64,000 bases of DNA from Limnomonas spitsbergensis (Eukaryota; Chlorophyta; Chlorophyceae; Chlamydomonadales): the NCBI GenBank assembly GCA_037349105.1, contig JAYJMM010000085.1:1-64000 (forward strand), read 5' to 3'. The translations under genes and the position numbers were made by a program. Below the pieces are notes generated by a model. The model was not told the origin of the DNA. It did no database searches and saw only the letters and a list, made by a program, of their open reading frames with translations. This document shows positions 28,801 to 38,351 of the stretch, piece after piece; the first letter of the stretch is position 1, and each line of letters opens with the position of its first letter.

Positions 28801-31800
28801 GGCTAGACATGGCTATGCAAGGGGGTGCATGGCTAGACATGGCTATGCAAGGGGGTGCATGGCTAGGCATGGCTATGCAAGGGGGTGCATGGCTAGACAT
28901 GGCTATGCAAGGGGGTGCATGGCTAGACATGGCTATGCAAGGGGGTGCATGGCTAGACATGGCTATGCAAGGGGGTGCATGGCTAGACATGGCTATGCAA
29001 GGGGGTGCATGGCTAGACATGGCTATGCAAGGGGGTGCATGGCTAGACATGGCTATGCAAGGGGGTGCATGGCTAGACATGGCTATGCAAGGGGGTGCAT
29101 GGCTAGACATGGCTATGCAAGGGGGTGCATGGCTAGACATGGCTATGCAAGGGGGTGCATGGCTAGACATGGCTATGCAAGGGGGTGCATGGCTAGACAT
29201 GGCTACGCAAGGGGGTGCATGGCTAGACATGGCTATGCAAGGGGGTGCATGGCTAGACATGGCTATGCAAGGGGGTGCATGGCTAGACATGGCTATGCAA
29301 GGGGGTGCATGGCTAGGCATGGCTATGCAAGGGGGAGCATGGCTAGACATGGCTATGCAAGGGGGTGCATGGCTAGACATGGCTATGCAAGGGGGTGCAT
29401 GGCTAGACATGGCTATGCAAGGGGGTGCATGGCTAGGCATGGCTACGCAAGGGGGTGCATGGCTAGACATGGCTATGCAAGGGGGTGCATGGCTAGACAT
29501 GGCTACGCAAGGGGGTGCATGGCTAGACATGGCTATGCAAGGGGGTGCATGGCTAGACATGGCTATGCAAGGGGGTGCATGGCTAGACATGGCTACGCAA
29601 GGGGGTGCATGGCTAGACATGGCTATGCAAGGGGGAGCATGGCTAGGCATGGCTATGCAAGGGGGTGCATGGCTAGACATGGCTATGCAAGGGGGTGCAT
29701 GGCTAGACATGGCTATGCAAGGGGGTGCATGGCTAGGCATGGCTATGCAAGGGGGTGCATGGCTAGACATGGCTATGCAAGGGGGTGCATGGCTAGGCAT
29801 GGCTATGCAAGGGGGAGCATGGCTAGACATGGCTATGCAAGGGGGTGCATGGCTAGACATGGCTATGCAAGGGGGTGCATGGCTAGACATGGCTATGCAA
29901 GGGGGTGCATGGCTAGGCATGGCTATGCAAGGGGGTGCATGGCTAGACATGGCTATGCAAGGGGGTGCATGCCAGACAGGGTGTCTCTCCACATTGTTTA
30001 TCTGCAACAAGCTGCATGGCGGCAGATAACTGATGAAGAGGGAGGCATCATTGACAAGGCATGAAGGTGTATAGCCTGCCCTGAAGGTACAGGACGCATG
30101 GACCACGTTCATAATAACAAAGTATGACAGGGAGGCTGGGCCATAGCCACAGAGCGTCAGGGCGGCTGGACCAATGTCCCTCAGCCTGGTAGGGAAGCAG
30201 AACCATGCTCCAAAGGATGCCATGATGGGGAAATAGACCCCTGCCCTCAAATGTGTCAGCGCAGCTAGACCATAGTAACAAAGTATGACAGGACAACTGG
30301 ACCATGGTCACCAAGTGTGACAAGGAAACTATACCATAGTAACAAGGCGGCTGGACCCCGGTAATTAAGTGTGATCCAAGCGGCTGACCCATAATCACGA
30401 AGTGTGACAAGGAAGCTAATCTACCATCGCAATCGGTGCGGTGCTGATCCTATGGGATCTGGGGACCCCTCGCCTGCTGCATGCAGATCCCTGTTCATTG
30501 ATTTGCCTCACGTATAGCGGACTGGTATCAGCATCACACCAATACCACTGTGTATCAGCATCACACCAATACCACTGTGTATCAGCATCACACCAATAAC
30601 ACCTGTGTATCAGCATCACACCAATACCACTGTGTATCAGCATCACACCAATACCACTGTGTATCAGCATCACACCAATACCACTGTGTATCAGCATCAC
30701 ACCAATAACACCTGTGTGTCAGCATCACACCAATACCACTGTGTATCAGCATCACACCAATACCACTGTGTATCAGCATCACACCAATACCACTGTGTAT
30801 CAGCATCACACCAATACCACTGTGTATCAGCATCACACCAATAACACCTGTGTATCAGCATCACACCAATAACACCTGTGTATCAGCATCACACCAATAC
30901 CACTGTGTATCAGCATCACACCAATACCACTGTGTATCAGCATCACACCAATACCACTGTGTATCAGCATCACACCAATACCACTGTGTATCAGCATCAC
31001 ACCAATAACACTGTGTATCAGCATCACACCAATAACACCTGTGTATCAGCATCACACCAATACCACTGTGTATCAGCATCACACCAATACCACTGTGTAT
31101 CAGCATCACACCAATACCACTGTGTATCAGCATCACACCAATACCACTGTGTATCAGCATCACACCAATACCACTGTGTATCAGCATCACACCAATAACA
31201 CCTGTGTATCAGCATCACACCAATAACACCTGTGTATCAGCATCACACCAATACCACTGTGTATCAGCATCACACCAATACCACTGTGTATCAGCATCAC
31301 ACCAATACCACTGTGTATCAGCATCACACCAATACCACTGTGTATCAGCATCACACCAATACCACTGTGTATCAGCATCACACCAATAACACCTGTGTAT
31401 CAGCATCACACCAATAACACCTGTGTATCAGCATCACACCAATACCACTGTGTATCAGCATCACACCAATAACACTGTGTATCAGCATCACACCAATACC
31501 ACTGTGTATCAGCATCACACCAATACCACTGTGTATCAGCATCACACCAATAACACTGTGTATCAGCATCACACCAATAACACCTGTGTATCAGCATCAC
31601 ACCAATAACACCTGTGTATCAGCATCACACCAATACCACTGTGTATCAGCATCACACCAATACCACTGTGTATCAGCATCACACCAATAACACTGTGTAT
31701 CAGCATCACACCAATAACACCTGTGTATCAGCATCACACCAATACCACTGTGTATCAGCATCACACCAATACCACTGTGTATCAGCATCACACCAATACC

Positions 31801-33672
31801 ACTGTGTATCAGCATCACACCAATACCACTGTGTATCAGCATCACACCAATACCACTGTGTATCAGCATCACACCAATATGTGTTTATTTGAGCGCACTT
31901 CAGCAATAATTCAGCTACGTCACATGCCCACTGCCTACGGAGGAGTTGGCCTGGTGCAATGAGCCTGGGTGCTTGGACCCTCCACCTAAGGCAATGCACT
32001 TTTTGCCCCTGTTGGCCCCGTAGTGGCTGACCAGCCGCCTGTCCAAGCTGGCTCGGGGCGCACCAACAAAACATTGATATCCACCAAGCAAGGAGTGTTG
32101 CCTTTGTTTCGGAAACGGTTTTCAGCTTGACCCTGACTCTTTGGTAGCCAGCACTTCACCTTCAACGTTCTCTGTTTATCCCAGTCTCCTTGTTGGCCCT
32201 GTCCAAACATATGATCGGCAACAGCCACACCTCACCCGGCAAAATGACGATGGGTGGTGCATTAGTAGGCGCCGTCACTCGTGAAAGCGGCAGAGCAGGG
32301 GCATGCCATCTCACAATGTCACTATCCCAATCCAAATCTGCAGACAGAAGTGCAAGGGATGAGGGGTGCAGGGGCTGACTGTACAAGCAAACTGCAAGCA
32401 AGGTGGTGGGGGTGTTGGATGGGAATAGTACGACGATGGCCCGAGGTTGGAAGGTTCATATGGCCTGAGGTTGGAAGGTTCATATGGCCTGAGGTTGGAA
32501 GGTTCATATGGCCTGAGGTTGGAAGGTTCATATGGCCTGAGGTTGGAAGGTTCATATGGCCTGAGGTTGGAAGGTTCATATGGCCTGAGGTTGGAAGGTT
32601 CATATGGCCTGAGGTTGGAAGGTTCATATGGCCTGATGCGCATTCAGGGACATGTTTCGATTATACGGTTAGTTGGCTTGGTATGGCATGCCAGTGAGTG
32701 GGACTTCAAACAGGGCAGGACCGCCACCCCTCTTTGATGGGGTTGCATCAGAGGTTGGGACCAGGGCTTTGTGTGGGCCTGCACGCAGGGCTAGTCAGCT
32801 TTGAAGTCACAGTCAACAAATGGCCACAGCTAAGCACCCTGCATGGGTGGCTGGATGGGAGATTGGAGAAGTTGATGGATAGGTGTTGAAACTTGGGAGC
32901 AGGAGGGCATGCTGCATCATCGCATTAGCCTCATGGTGTGCCACCAAAGATCTGTTCAGACGAGGCCATCATCTCACAAAAAAACTACTGGACACATGGC
33001 CCTATAATAACTTGCCATGGGAATATCCAGCCACCCAGCATCCCCCTGTGGCCCCCCACTGGTCGTGTTGTTGAACCCCTCAGCCTCGGCGTCAGGCCAT
33101 GCATTCCCAGGCCCGTCAGGCCCAGGCTGCTCATGTGCAAGCCCTATCCATGCTTTCAGGATTCACAACATACTGGTGCATCCACACTAACCCACACGCA
33201 ACACACACCTGCACTCACAAGCACATGCACACAAACGCACACACGCCCACACCACATGCAACGAGCAGACATGCACTTATACACTTGCACTCATGCACAA
33301 ACATTCACATGCATGCCAGAACATGCACATACCTTCCATGGAAGCTGACGATTCATACTCTGTGGATGAGAGTGGGTTGATGTCCGTTAGCGACACTGGG
33401 CTGTCAGTTCGTCCCCGCACCACCACCATGCTACCCCGGCCCCGCAGCTGCTCCCGTTGCCCCCAGGTGTTGCTGCTCCTTGCGGTTCGGTGCTCGGCCG
33501 CATGGCTGTGCCTTCGGATGGTCGAAGGAGGCAGCGAATGACAAGTTATCTGGCTGGCTGCTGGGTGGGGCTGGGTGGGGCTAAGGCGGGTGGGGCGTTC
33601 CTGCCCTACTGGACACCAGGTGTTAGTACGACCGACTCGGCAGCGCAAACTCCCACGGTAACTTTGCAGCAT
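22876..33672 (-). CDS. Alpha/beta-hydrolase (lipase-like), 11 exons, probably plastid-targeted
   Basis: Exons in coding order: 33333-33672, 32236-32337, 28069-28142, 27069-27180, 26526-26596, 25729-26024, 25141-25247, 24386-24519, 23748-23825, 23290-23350, 22876-22943. All ten introns are GT-AG, every phase matches, and the sum is 1,443 nt (480 aa plus stop). Residues 1-100 are Arg/Ser-rich with few acids, like a transit peptide. The core begins with PPIVILPGFGN (about 141-151). The nucleophile elbow CHSAGGW puts Ser at 240. LVTLGTP (about 336-342) and YPGAF follow. The likely acid is Asp423 (GDAVVP) and the likely base His446 (DGVWHS), then WYGSD near the C-terminus. This order matches a plant/algal alpha/beta-hydrolase family of mostly unknown substrate. 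Oddities are Cys in place of the usual Gly in the GHSxG motif and a roughly 70-residue Ser/Ala/Pro insertion after the elbow. Substrate and organelle are inferences. Confidence 0.87.
26214..26299. repeat. 43-bp tandem duplication (hydrolase intron 5)
   Basis: TGTTGGTCAGGACCATCTGG with the following bases through TAAGGTGCC occurs at 26,214 and again at 26,257, almost identical. It lies in the intron between hydrolase exons 5 and 6. Confidence 0.85.
28201..29970. repeat. 30-bp minisatellite with 150-bp higher-order unit (hydrolase intron 2)
   Basis: The unit is GGCTAGACAT, GGCTATGCAA, GGGGGTGCAT. Positions 28,321-29,970 are exactly 55 units; degenerate units precede them from 28,201. Variants are A to G in the first decamer, T to A in the third and T to C in the second. 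The double variant (AGGCAT with GGGGGAGCAT) recurs at 28,321, 28,471, 28,621 and 28,771, an exact 150-bp five-unit period, then becomes irregular. Since 30 is divisible by 3, long ORFs (582-663 aa) stay open on both strands; they are by-products, because the array lies in the intron between hydrolase exons 2 and 3. Confidence 0.95.
30529..31879. repeat. 27/28-bp minisatellite with 191-bp higher-order unit (hydrolase intron 2)
   Basis: About 48 units of TGTGTATCAGCATCACACCA plus a variable tail: ATACCAC (27 bp), ATAACACC (28 bp) or ATAACAC (27 bp). The tails are ordered, typically four or five ATACCAC units followed by two ATAACACC units. Five 27-mers plus two 28-mers give 191 bp, and this period repeats at about 30,833, 31,024, 31,215, 31,406 and 31,597. 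There are no unique spacers, so this is not a CRISPR array. Confidence 0.95.
32445..32636. repeat. 24-bp tandem repeat, 8 copies (hydrolase intron 1)
   Basis: The unit GGTTGGAAGGTTCATATGGC plus CTGA is repeated eight times with essentially no divergence, implying recent expansion. It lies between hydrolase exons 1 and 2. The 8-residue peptide repeats it encodes in several frames are not thought to be expressed. Confidence 0.95.
33170..33310. repeat. CA-rich low-complexity tract (hydrolase intron 1)
   Basis: Imperfect CACA and CACGCA words over about 140 bp, immediately downstream (minus orientation) of the hydrolase exon 1 donor at 33,332. It is simple-sequence DNA with no coding signal. Confidence 0.7.
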
Positions 33673-34129
33673 TCTGGATGATGCTGCTCGACGTGTCTAT
33701 AATGCAGCGGCCAGGGAAATGTGGAAATGTAAGGGTAAGGGAGAGCGAGGTCCTGGGTTGATGCGCTCGAGCTAGAGAAGCTTGGTGAGAACTGAGAAGT
33801 AGGGACTGTTCGTGATCTGGCCACAAACGAAACGGACGGTTGCAGGTGCTCTGGATTTACGATAGTTGCCGGTGTGGACTCGCCCTTCTACCCTGTACAA
33901 GAGGCGGGCTGGTGGTTTTGACAGCACCGAGCAACGTCTGCAATGGCGAAGTGGTCGTGTAAAACTCCTAAAATCTTGGAATTATTTCTCGCATCTTGTA
34001 ATCCATGGTCATTTTCATTTTCGTGTTTGCACGGATACGGCACGCGTAAGCACCCATAACGTTCGGCTCCGTCAACAAGCAGGAGCTCGGCAGCGTCACT
34101 CGCGAGGTGTCCGTTCTTTACGCTCCGGC
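33673..34129. promoter_or_regulatory. Head-to-head intergenic region, candidate bidirectional promoter
   Basis: This 457-bp interval separates the minus-strand hydrolase start codon (33,672) from the plus-strand ATG at 34,130, so it would hold both 5' UTRs and promoters if both are genes. I cannot point to a definite core promoter element. The inference rests on gene orientation only. Confidence 0.3.
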
Positions 34130-34288
34130 ATGGCAATGGAAGCTTCTGGCACCTCGCTGACAGACAAGCTGGCTAACCTGCCGACAACGGGGTCGCATTT
34201 CTTCAGCCAGTTCCAGAAAGGCGCAAGCGGTAAAACGGCCAAGGTGACTGTTGTCGACAGGCCTGCCCAACCTCCCCGAATGCGTTAA
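34130..34288 (+). CDS. Small hypothetical protein (52 aa) or first exon
   Basis: The ORF begins MAMEASGTSLTDKLANLPTT and ends RPAQPPRMR before TAA. The composition looks protein-like (alternating polar and hydrophobic residues, GSHFFSQFQKG near residues 21-31). The start sits in a purine-rich context (GGCATGGCAATGG) and faces the hydrolase gene head-to-head. A possible donor (GCCAAG|GTGACT) lies at about 34,243, so this could be the first exon of a longer gene; no following exon could be identified. No family is recognised. Confidence 0.3.
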   Translation: MAMEASGTSLTDKLANLPTTGSHFFSQFQKGASGKTAKVTVVDRPAQPPRMR

Positions 34289-36340
34289 AAATCCCGGAGC
34301 ACGTAGGGCTTAAAAGTAAGCGCTCACGGTGCCTGAGACCGGTCTGCCCCTGTTTATAAAAACTGGACGGGTGCTAGGTTCTTGAATCAGGCAAATGTTG
34401 TCAATTTCACTGCAACACCCTGTTCATGCATGAGGTCTAATGTATGCATGCATGGACGGGGTGGTGGGATTGCAACTGAGGCAGGCCCGCAACAAGGGCA
34501 TGAGCCCCCTTCACGAGGCTATTTTGCATGCGGTGTGCGTAGCTGCATGGGGATCGACTGGCACCATTCATGGTTATCAAAGGGTGGACCGGCACCATGC
34601 ATGGCCGCATGGCTGTTGACTGGCACCACATGAAGATGAATCGGCACCATGCATGGCTGCATGGGGTCAACCGGTACTGAGGAGTCGAGCATGATGCATG
34701 GCTGCCAGCCTGTCATGCGGAGCGCAGCGTCGGCAGGTGCGTTCGGCGGATCGAACAGCGTCTTGTCGCGCGCCTCGTTGAGGCATGGGGTACGGTAGGT
34801 AAAAGGAGTCCTCGGCACCATGCATGGATGGATTTGCCACGTACTCTGCTAGCACTGGCAAAAACTCGTCTCATCTGCAATGGACACTTCGTTTCATCGC
34901 ATCAATGTTCTCACGCCTGCTGTCGACCCAAAAGGCAATAGTATGCGCTCATCCGCTCCATCTCCTCCCGCTTTTGAACCGTGTGTGAGACGTGGGCATA
35001 TAGCATCGTACGTATTACCATCTGACGCCCTCACTCGAACTGCATTGCCTTTTATAGCTTCGTTATGCGACATCCAGTCAAGCTCATTCAACATCCAAAG
35101 TAGCCCACAAGGTTCAGCACCACACACCTGCCTCCCCGATACTTAAAGGTACGTCTCAGTCAAGGGGGCTGTAGTGTGCTTCGCTGGTATTGAAGGACTG
35201 CCAGCCATGTGTGTGTGTTTCAGTACAAGCTAGACCACCCTTGACAGGAGACTGTCCGGCAGCAATTGGGCCCATGGGGACCCAACCATGATCGGAGGTC
35301 GTCGGCCCATGCAACAACGCATGTTGCACCAAGACCCTTCAGCCTCAGGGTCGGATGGGACGTAGCAGAAGTGTAACTGGAAATTAATTGCAAATAACAC
35401 GGCTGTTTACTGCCATCACATCCCATTACCTAGTCTCCAGTGCTGCGGCCAAAAGGGGGGCTTCCTGAACCCCTTGTCTCGGGGCCTGTTGTTTCTTTCA
35501 CGTTTTGTCCCCGCTTTCTTTCCTTTCTGATGTCTTTTGTTTTGTTGACAAGCCCAGTGGACAAATTCTGGGCAAGTGAGTGGATTCCATGACATGCTTC
35601 TTGTTCAGCAGCAAGGTAGGGAGCTGGGAGCATGCTGGCAGCATTACCACACCATCAGTCTAAAATTGTTGTCTTTACCTTTGGTTCTCTGTTCTGGCTT
35701 TGAAATATTGCGAATTCTTGTATCCATAACATATACCGGTATTGGCATGGAGATATTATTTTTTAACCTGAATTAGGCCTACCTTCATATTTCAGTAGAA
35801 CATGGTTTTGTCAAGAATAGCTATCTCAGTCAAGGGGACCACACATGCCACAGTGCACCACTTGTCTCCTTGTTCTTGCATTTCTTCTGTCTCATCGCCC
35901 CAGCCTTGTGCTTCATGCCTACTAGACCGTAGGACCAAACCGCAACCACGGCTATCCCATCGGCATTTGGAGCATCTCAAAACCCATGCAACTCTATAAC
36001 TGGGGAATCAGGGGCTGCTGGATCTGAGGTTGGGCCCTGGGGGTCAGAGGCAACTTTACTGTTGCTCATGCTCCTGATCGTGCTGCTGTCGTTGCCCGCA
36101 TTTACGATTGCTTGTTGGTCTTGCCCCGTACTGCGAGTCGTTTTTTTGCTTGTTCTGCTTGTACTCCCGCTGTCGCTGCTGCAGTCGCCGCTCTTTCTTC
36201 ATATGCTGCTATTTTTGCTGCTGCTTTTTGTATGGTGTAATGTTGGTTACAGGATTTTTTATTTCGATGGTGGTGATGTAAATTGGTTACATTATTTTTA
36301 AACATCGAACTGATTTTACTTTAGGGAGCGTTTCCAGTGG
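34289..36340. other. Intergenic DNA with CATGCATGG-type degenerate repeats
   Basis: Between about 34,440 and 34,830 the words GGCACCATGCATGGC and GGCTGCATGGGG recur irregularly (for example at 34,590, 34,643 and 34,815), an old decayed tandem repeat. An 88-aa ORF at 34,880-35,146 (plus) is followed just after its stop by a donor-like AAAG|GTACGT, but I find no partner exon. From 35.2 to 36.3 kb the DNA is AT-richer with no recognisable gene. Confidence 0.5.
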
Positions 36341-36348
36341 TCAAGAAT

Positions 36349-36663
36349 CAGTGCTGTGCCGGTTACGGTCCTAACGGTGGATGAATTGCGTAGCTGAGTT
36401 TCATCCACTGTAATCTGAAGGCAAATTCAGCTACATCTACCAGTAAGGGTAATTACCGTAAAACCACTTTGACTCCGCTCGTAATTAAATAATTATTAGG
36501 GTGCGCGGACATGGCTGCGCGCTAATATTATTTCGTTTTTTTTTAAATTATTTTTTAGGTGCGCGACGAAAAATAAAATTCTTTTTCTTGGGGGTGCGCA
36601 GAGTCTAAGTGGTTTTACGGTACTAACACGATTTGTGAATTGTGGCGCAATTGCACAGCACTG
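36349..36663. mobile_element. hAT-type MITE, interrupted by a second MITE
   Basis: The element starts CAGTGCTGTGC and ends with the exact inverse GCACAGCACTG. It is flanked by a perfect 8-bp direct repeat TCAAGAAT at 36,341-36,348 and 36,664-36,671. A CAGTG-type terminus with an 8-bp target-site duplication is diagnostic of hAT superfamily elements. There is no transposase, so it is non-autonomous. It carries a nested insertion at 36,454-36,622. A second copy without that insertion lies at 63,825-63,964, and both share the GTTACGG/GATTACGG and GAATTG-GGCGCAAT segments near the ends. Confidence 0.88.
36454..36622. mobile_element. Nested MITE with about 25-bp terminal inverted repeats, TA target
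   Basis: The left end TACCGTAAAACCACTT is matched exactly by the inverted right end AAGTGGTTTTACGGTA, and the similarity extends imperfectly through GACTCCGC / GCAGAGTC. The interior is AT-rich with GTGCGCG words and no ORF. The outer TA dinucleotides are compatible with a TA target-site duplication (Tc1/mariner-like), but the superfamily assignment is an inference. It sits inside the hAT MITE, so it is the younger insertion. Confidence 0.8.
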
Positions 36664-36835
36664 TCAAGAATACTGGCACATGGTTCATAACTCATGTTGA
36701 ATCCTCAGATATTTCTGTCACTGCACTTCCGGATCAGGTCAAGAGTGCTGAGTCGCTGCATTTGGCTGCTTAGCAGGAACACGATTAATGAATTCAGAAA
36801 GGGACTGCTGACCAGGAGGTGGCCCTTGCATGAGA

Positions 36836-37402
36836 GCCGAAGCCACCCTGTCTCCCTGCGCCCTCCTGCCTCCATCAGAGCATAAGCCACCCTTTCTCCC
36901 TGCGCCCTCCTGCCTCCATCAGAGCAGAAGCCACCCTGTCTCCCTGCGCCCTCCTGCCTCCATCAGAGCAGAAGCCACCCTGTCTCCCTGCGCCCTCCTG
37001 CCTCCATCAGAGCAGAAACCACCCTGTCTCCCTGCGCCCTCCTGCCTCCATCAGAGCAGAAGCCACCCTGTCTCCCTGCGCCCTCCTGCCTCCATCAGAG
37101 CAGAAGCCACCCTGTCTCCCTGCGCCGTCCTGCCTCCATCAGAGCAGAAACCACCCTGTCTCCCTGCGCCCTCCTGCCTCCATCAGAGCAGAAGCCACCC
37201 TGTCTCCATGCGCCCTCCTGCCTCCATCAGAGCAGAAGCCACCCTGTCTCCCTGCGCCGTCCTGCCTCCATCAGAGCAGAAGCCACCCTGTCTCCCTGCG
37301 CCCTCCTGCCTCCATCGGAGCAGAAGCCACCCTGTCTCCCTGCGCCGTCCTGCCTCCATCAGAGCAGAAACCACCCTGTCTCCCTGCGCCCTCCTGCCTC
37401 CC
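36836..37402. repeat. 44-bp tandem repeat, about 13 copies
   Basis: The unit CTCCATCAGAGCAGAAGCCA plus CCCTGTCTCCCTGCGCCCTCCTGC (44 bp) is repeated about 13 times with scattered substitutions (GCCGTCC, AGAAACC, CCATGC). A 270-aa plus-strand ORF (36,830-37,642) runs through it because no frame contains a stop. The non-repeat tail of that ORF (from VTDDKGPFIRALERA on) resembles protein, but I do not recognise it and have no splice support. Confidence 0.93.
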
Positions 37403-38350
37403 CACTCCTGCCTCCCCGCCCCCTGCCTCCCCTCAGTCCTGGTCACAGACGACAAGGGTCCGTTCATCCGGGCGTTGGAGCGTGCGTCTGAGGGACGAGC
37501 AGGCCCTAGCCAGCAAGCCACTGCGCAGACCTCAGCGCCAAGACAGGCAGGCTACGGGAGAGGTCACAGCCCCTCAGCTGCAGGGGGATCCTCCAGCGCT
37601 GCAGATTCGGGAGGCAACGCAGCAGGTGGGGCTCAGGGTTAAGGGATTCAGGTTGGGTTGTAGCTGGAGCGGAACACTTTTAGCTGTGCGCCCGAGAGAT
37701 TGCTGCCTTCCATGCCAGGCTGGGAGCCCCCCTGCATCGCCACTGCTCTAAACCCTCAACCCCGTGCGCAGGACCCTCCGGAGTAAACAACAATCCGCAA
37801 CCAGCGGCAACCAGATTTGGCAGCTTCCAGGCAGCTTTCCTGCCCACTAGGAGCCCGAGGGAGACTGAGGGGAGGGCCAGGCAGGACTCAGGCGCTTATT
37901 TCGAGGAAGGTGCATCGGGTGGCGGTGGGCCTAAGAGGCGAAGAGAGGAGCAGGACCAGGAGGGGGGGGACAATTGAGGCCCCCCTCTTCATTGGGTGCA
38001 TGCTTACTCTGTGGGCCGTTTGGGCGACTTATGCTCTTGCAGCGTGTGTCTGCCTTCAACTGGCTAATAATGCCCATGTGTGCAGAGCATTGGAGGTGTG
38101 GCCTCTGTTGTGCCCATACAGGTGGGCCTGAAGCCTGTCCTCACGAGTGGGTGATGGATGGCTGAACCAGCCGATCTATAGTGGGAATGTTTGTTGAAAT
38201 GTTGGGAACCCAAGATCCTAGGGAGGGAGGTCAACTCCGCCTCTGTAAGCGTGCCAAGTGCAAACAAGTTTCAGCCTCCGCAAAAAACAGATGATTTCCA
38301 TGTTGCTAGGCAATATCCAGGTTCCTGTTATGAAGTTTTTCATCCCGAGG
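37403..38350. other. Intergenic DNA, no gene recognised
   Basis: Unique-looking, moderately GC-rich sequence between the 44-bp array and the 3' end of the LINE copy. Several short overlapping ORFs exist in competing frames, but none shows a conserved motif or matching splice sites. Confidence 0.5.
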
Positions 38351-38351
38351 G

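Noticed and set aside
28259..30250. ORFs of 663, 589 and 582 aa across the 30-bp array
   Set aside because: The period is a multiple of three and several frames on both strands are open. The array lies inside a hydrolase intron whose flanking exons join in phase.
30529..31879. Possible CRISPR array
   Set aside because: The repeats are directly adjacent with no unique spacers and the genome is eukaryotic, so it is a minisatellite.
36062..36301. A 79-aa hydrophobic Leu-rich plus ORF
   Set aside because: It arises from CTG/TTG-rich low-complexity DNA, and no splice or homology support is visible.
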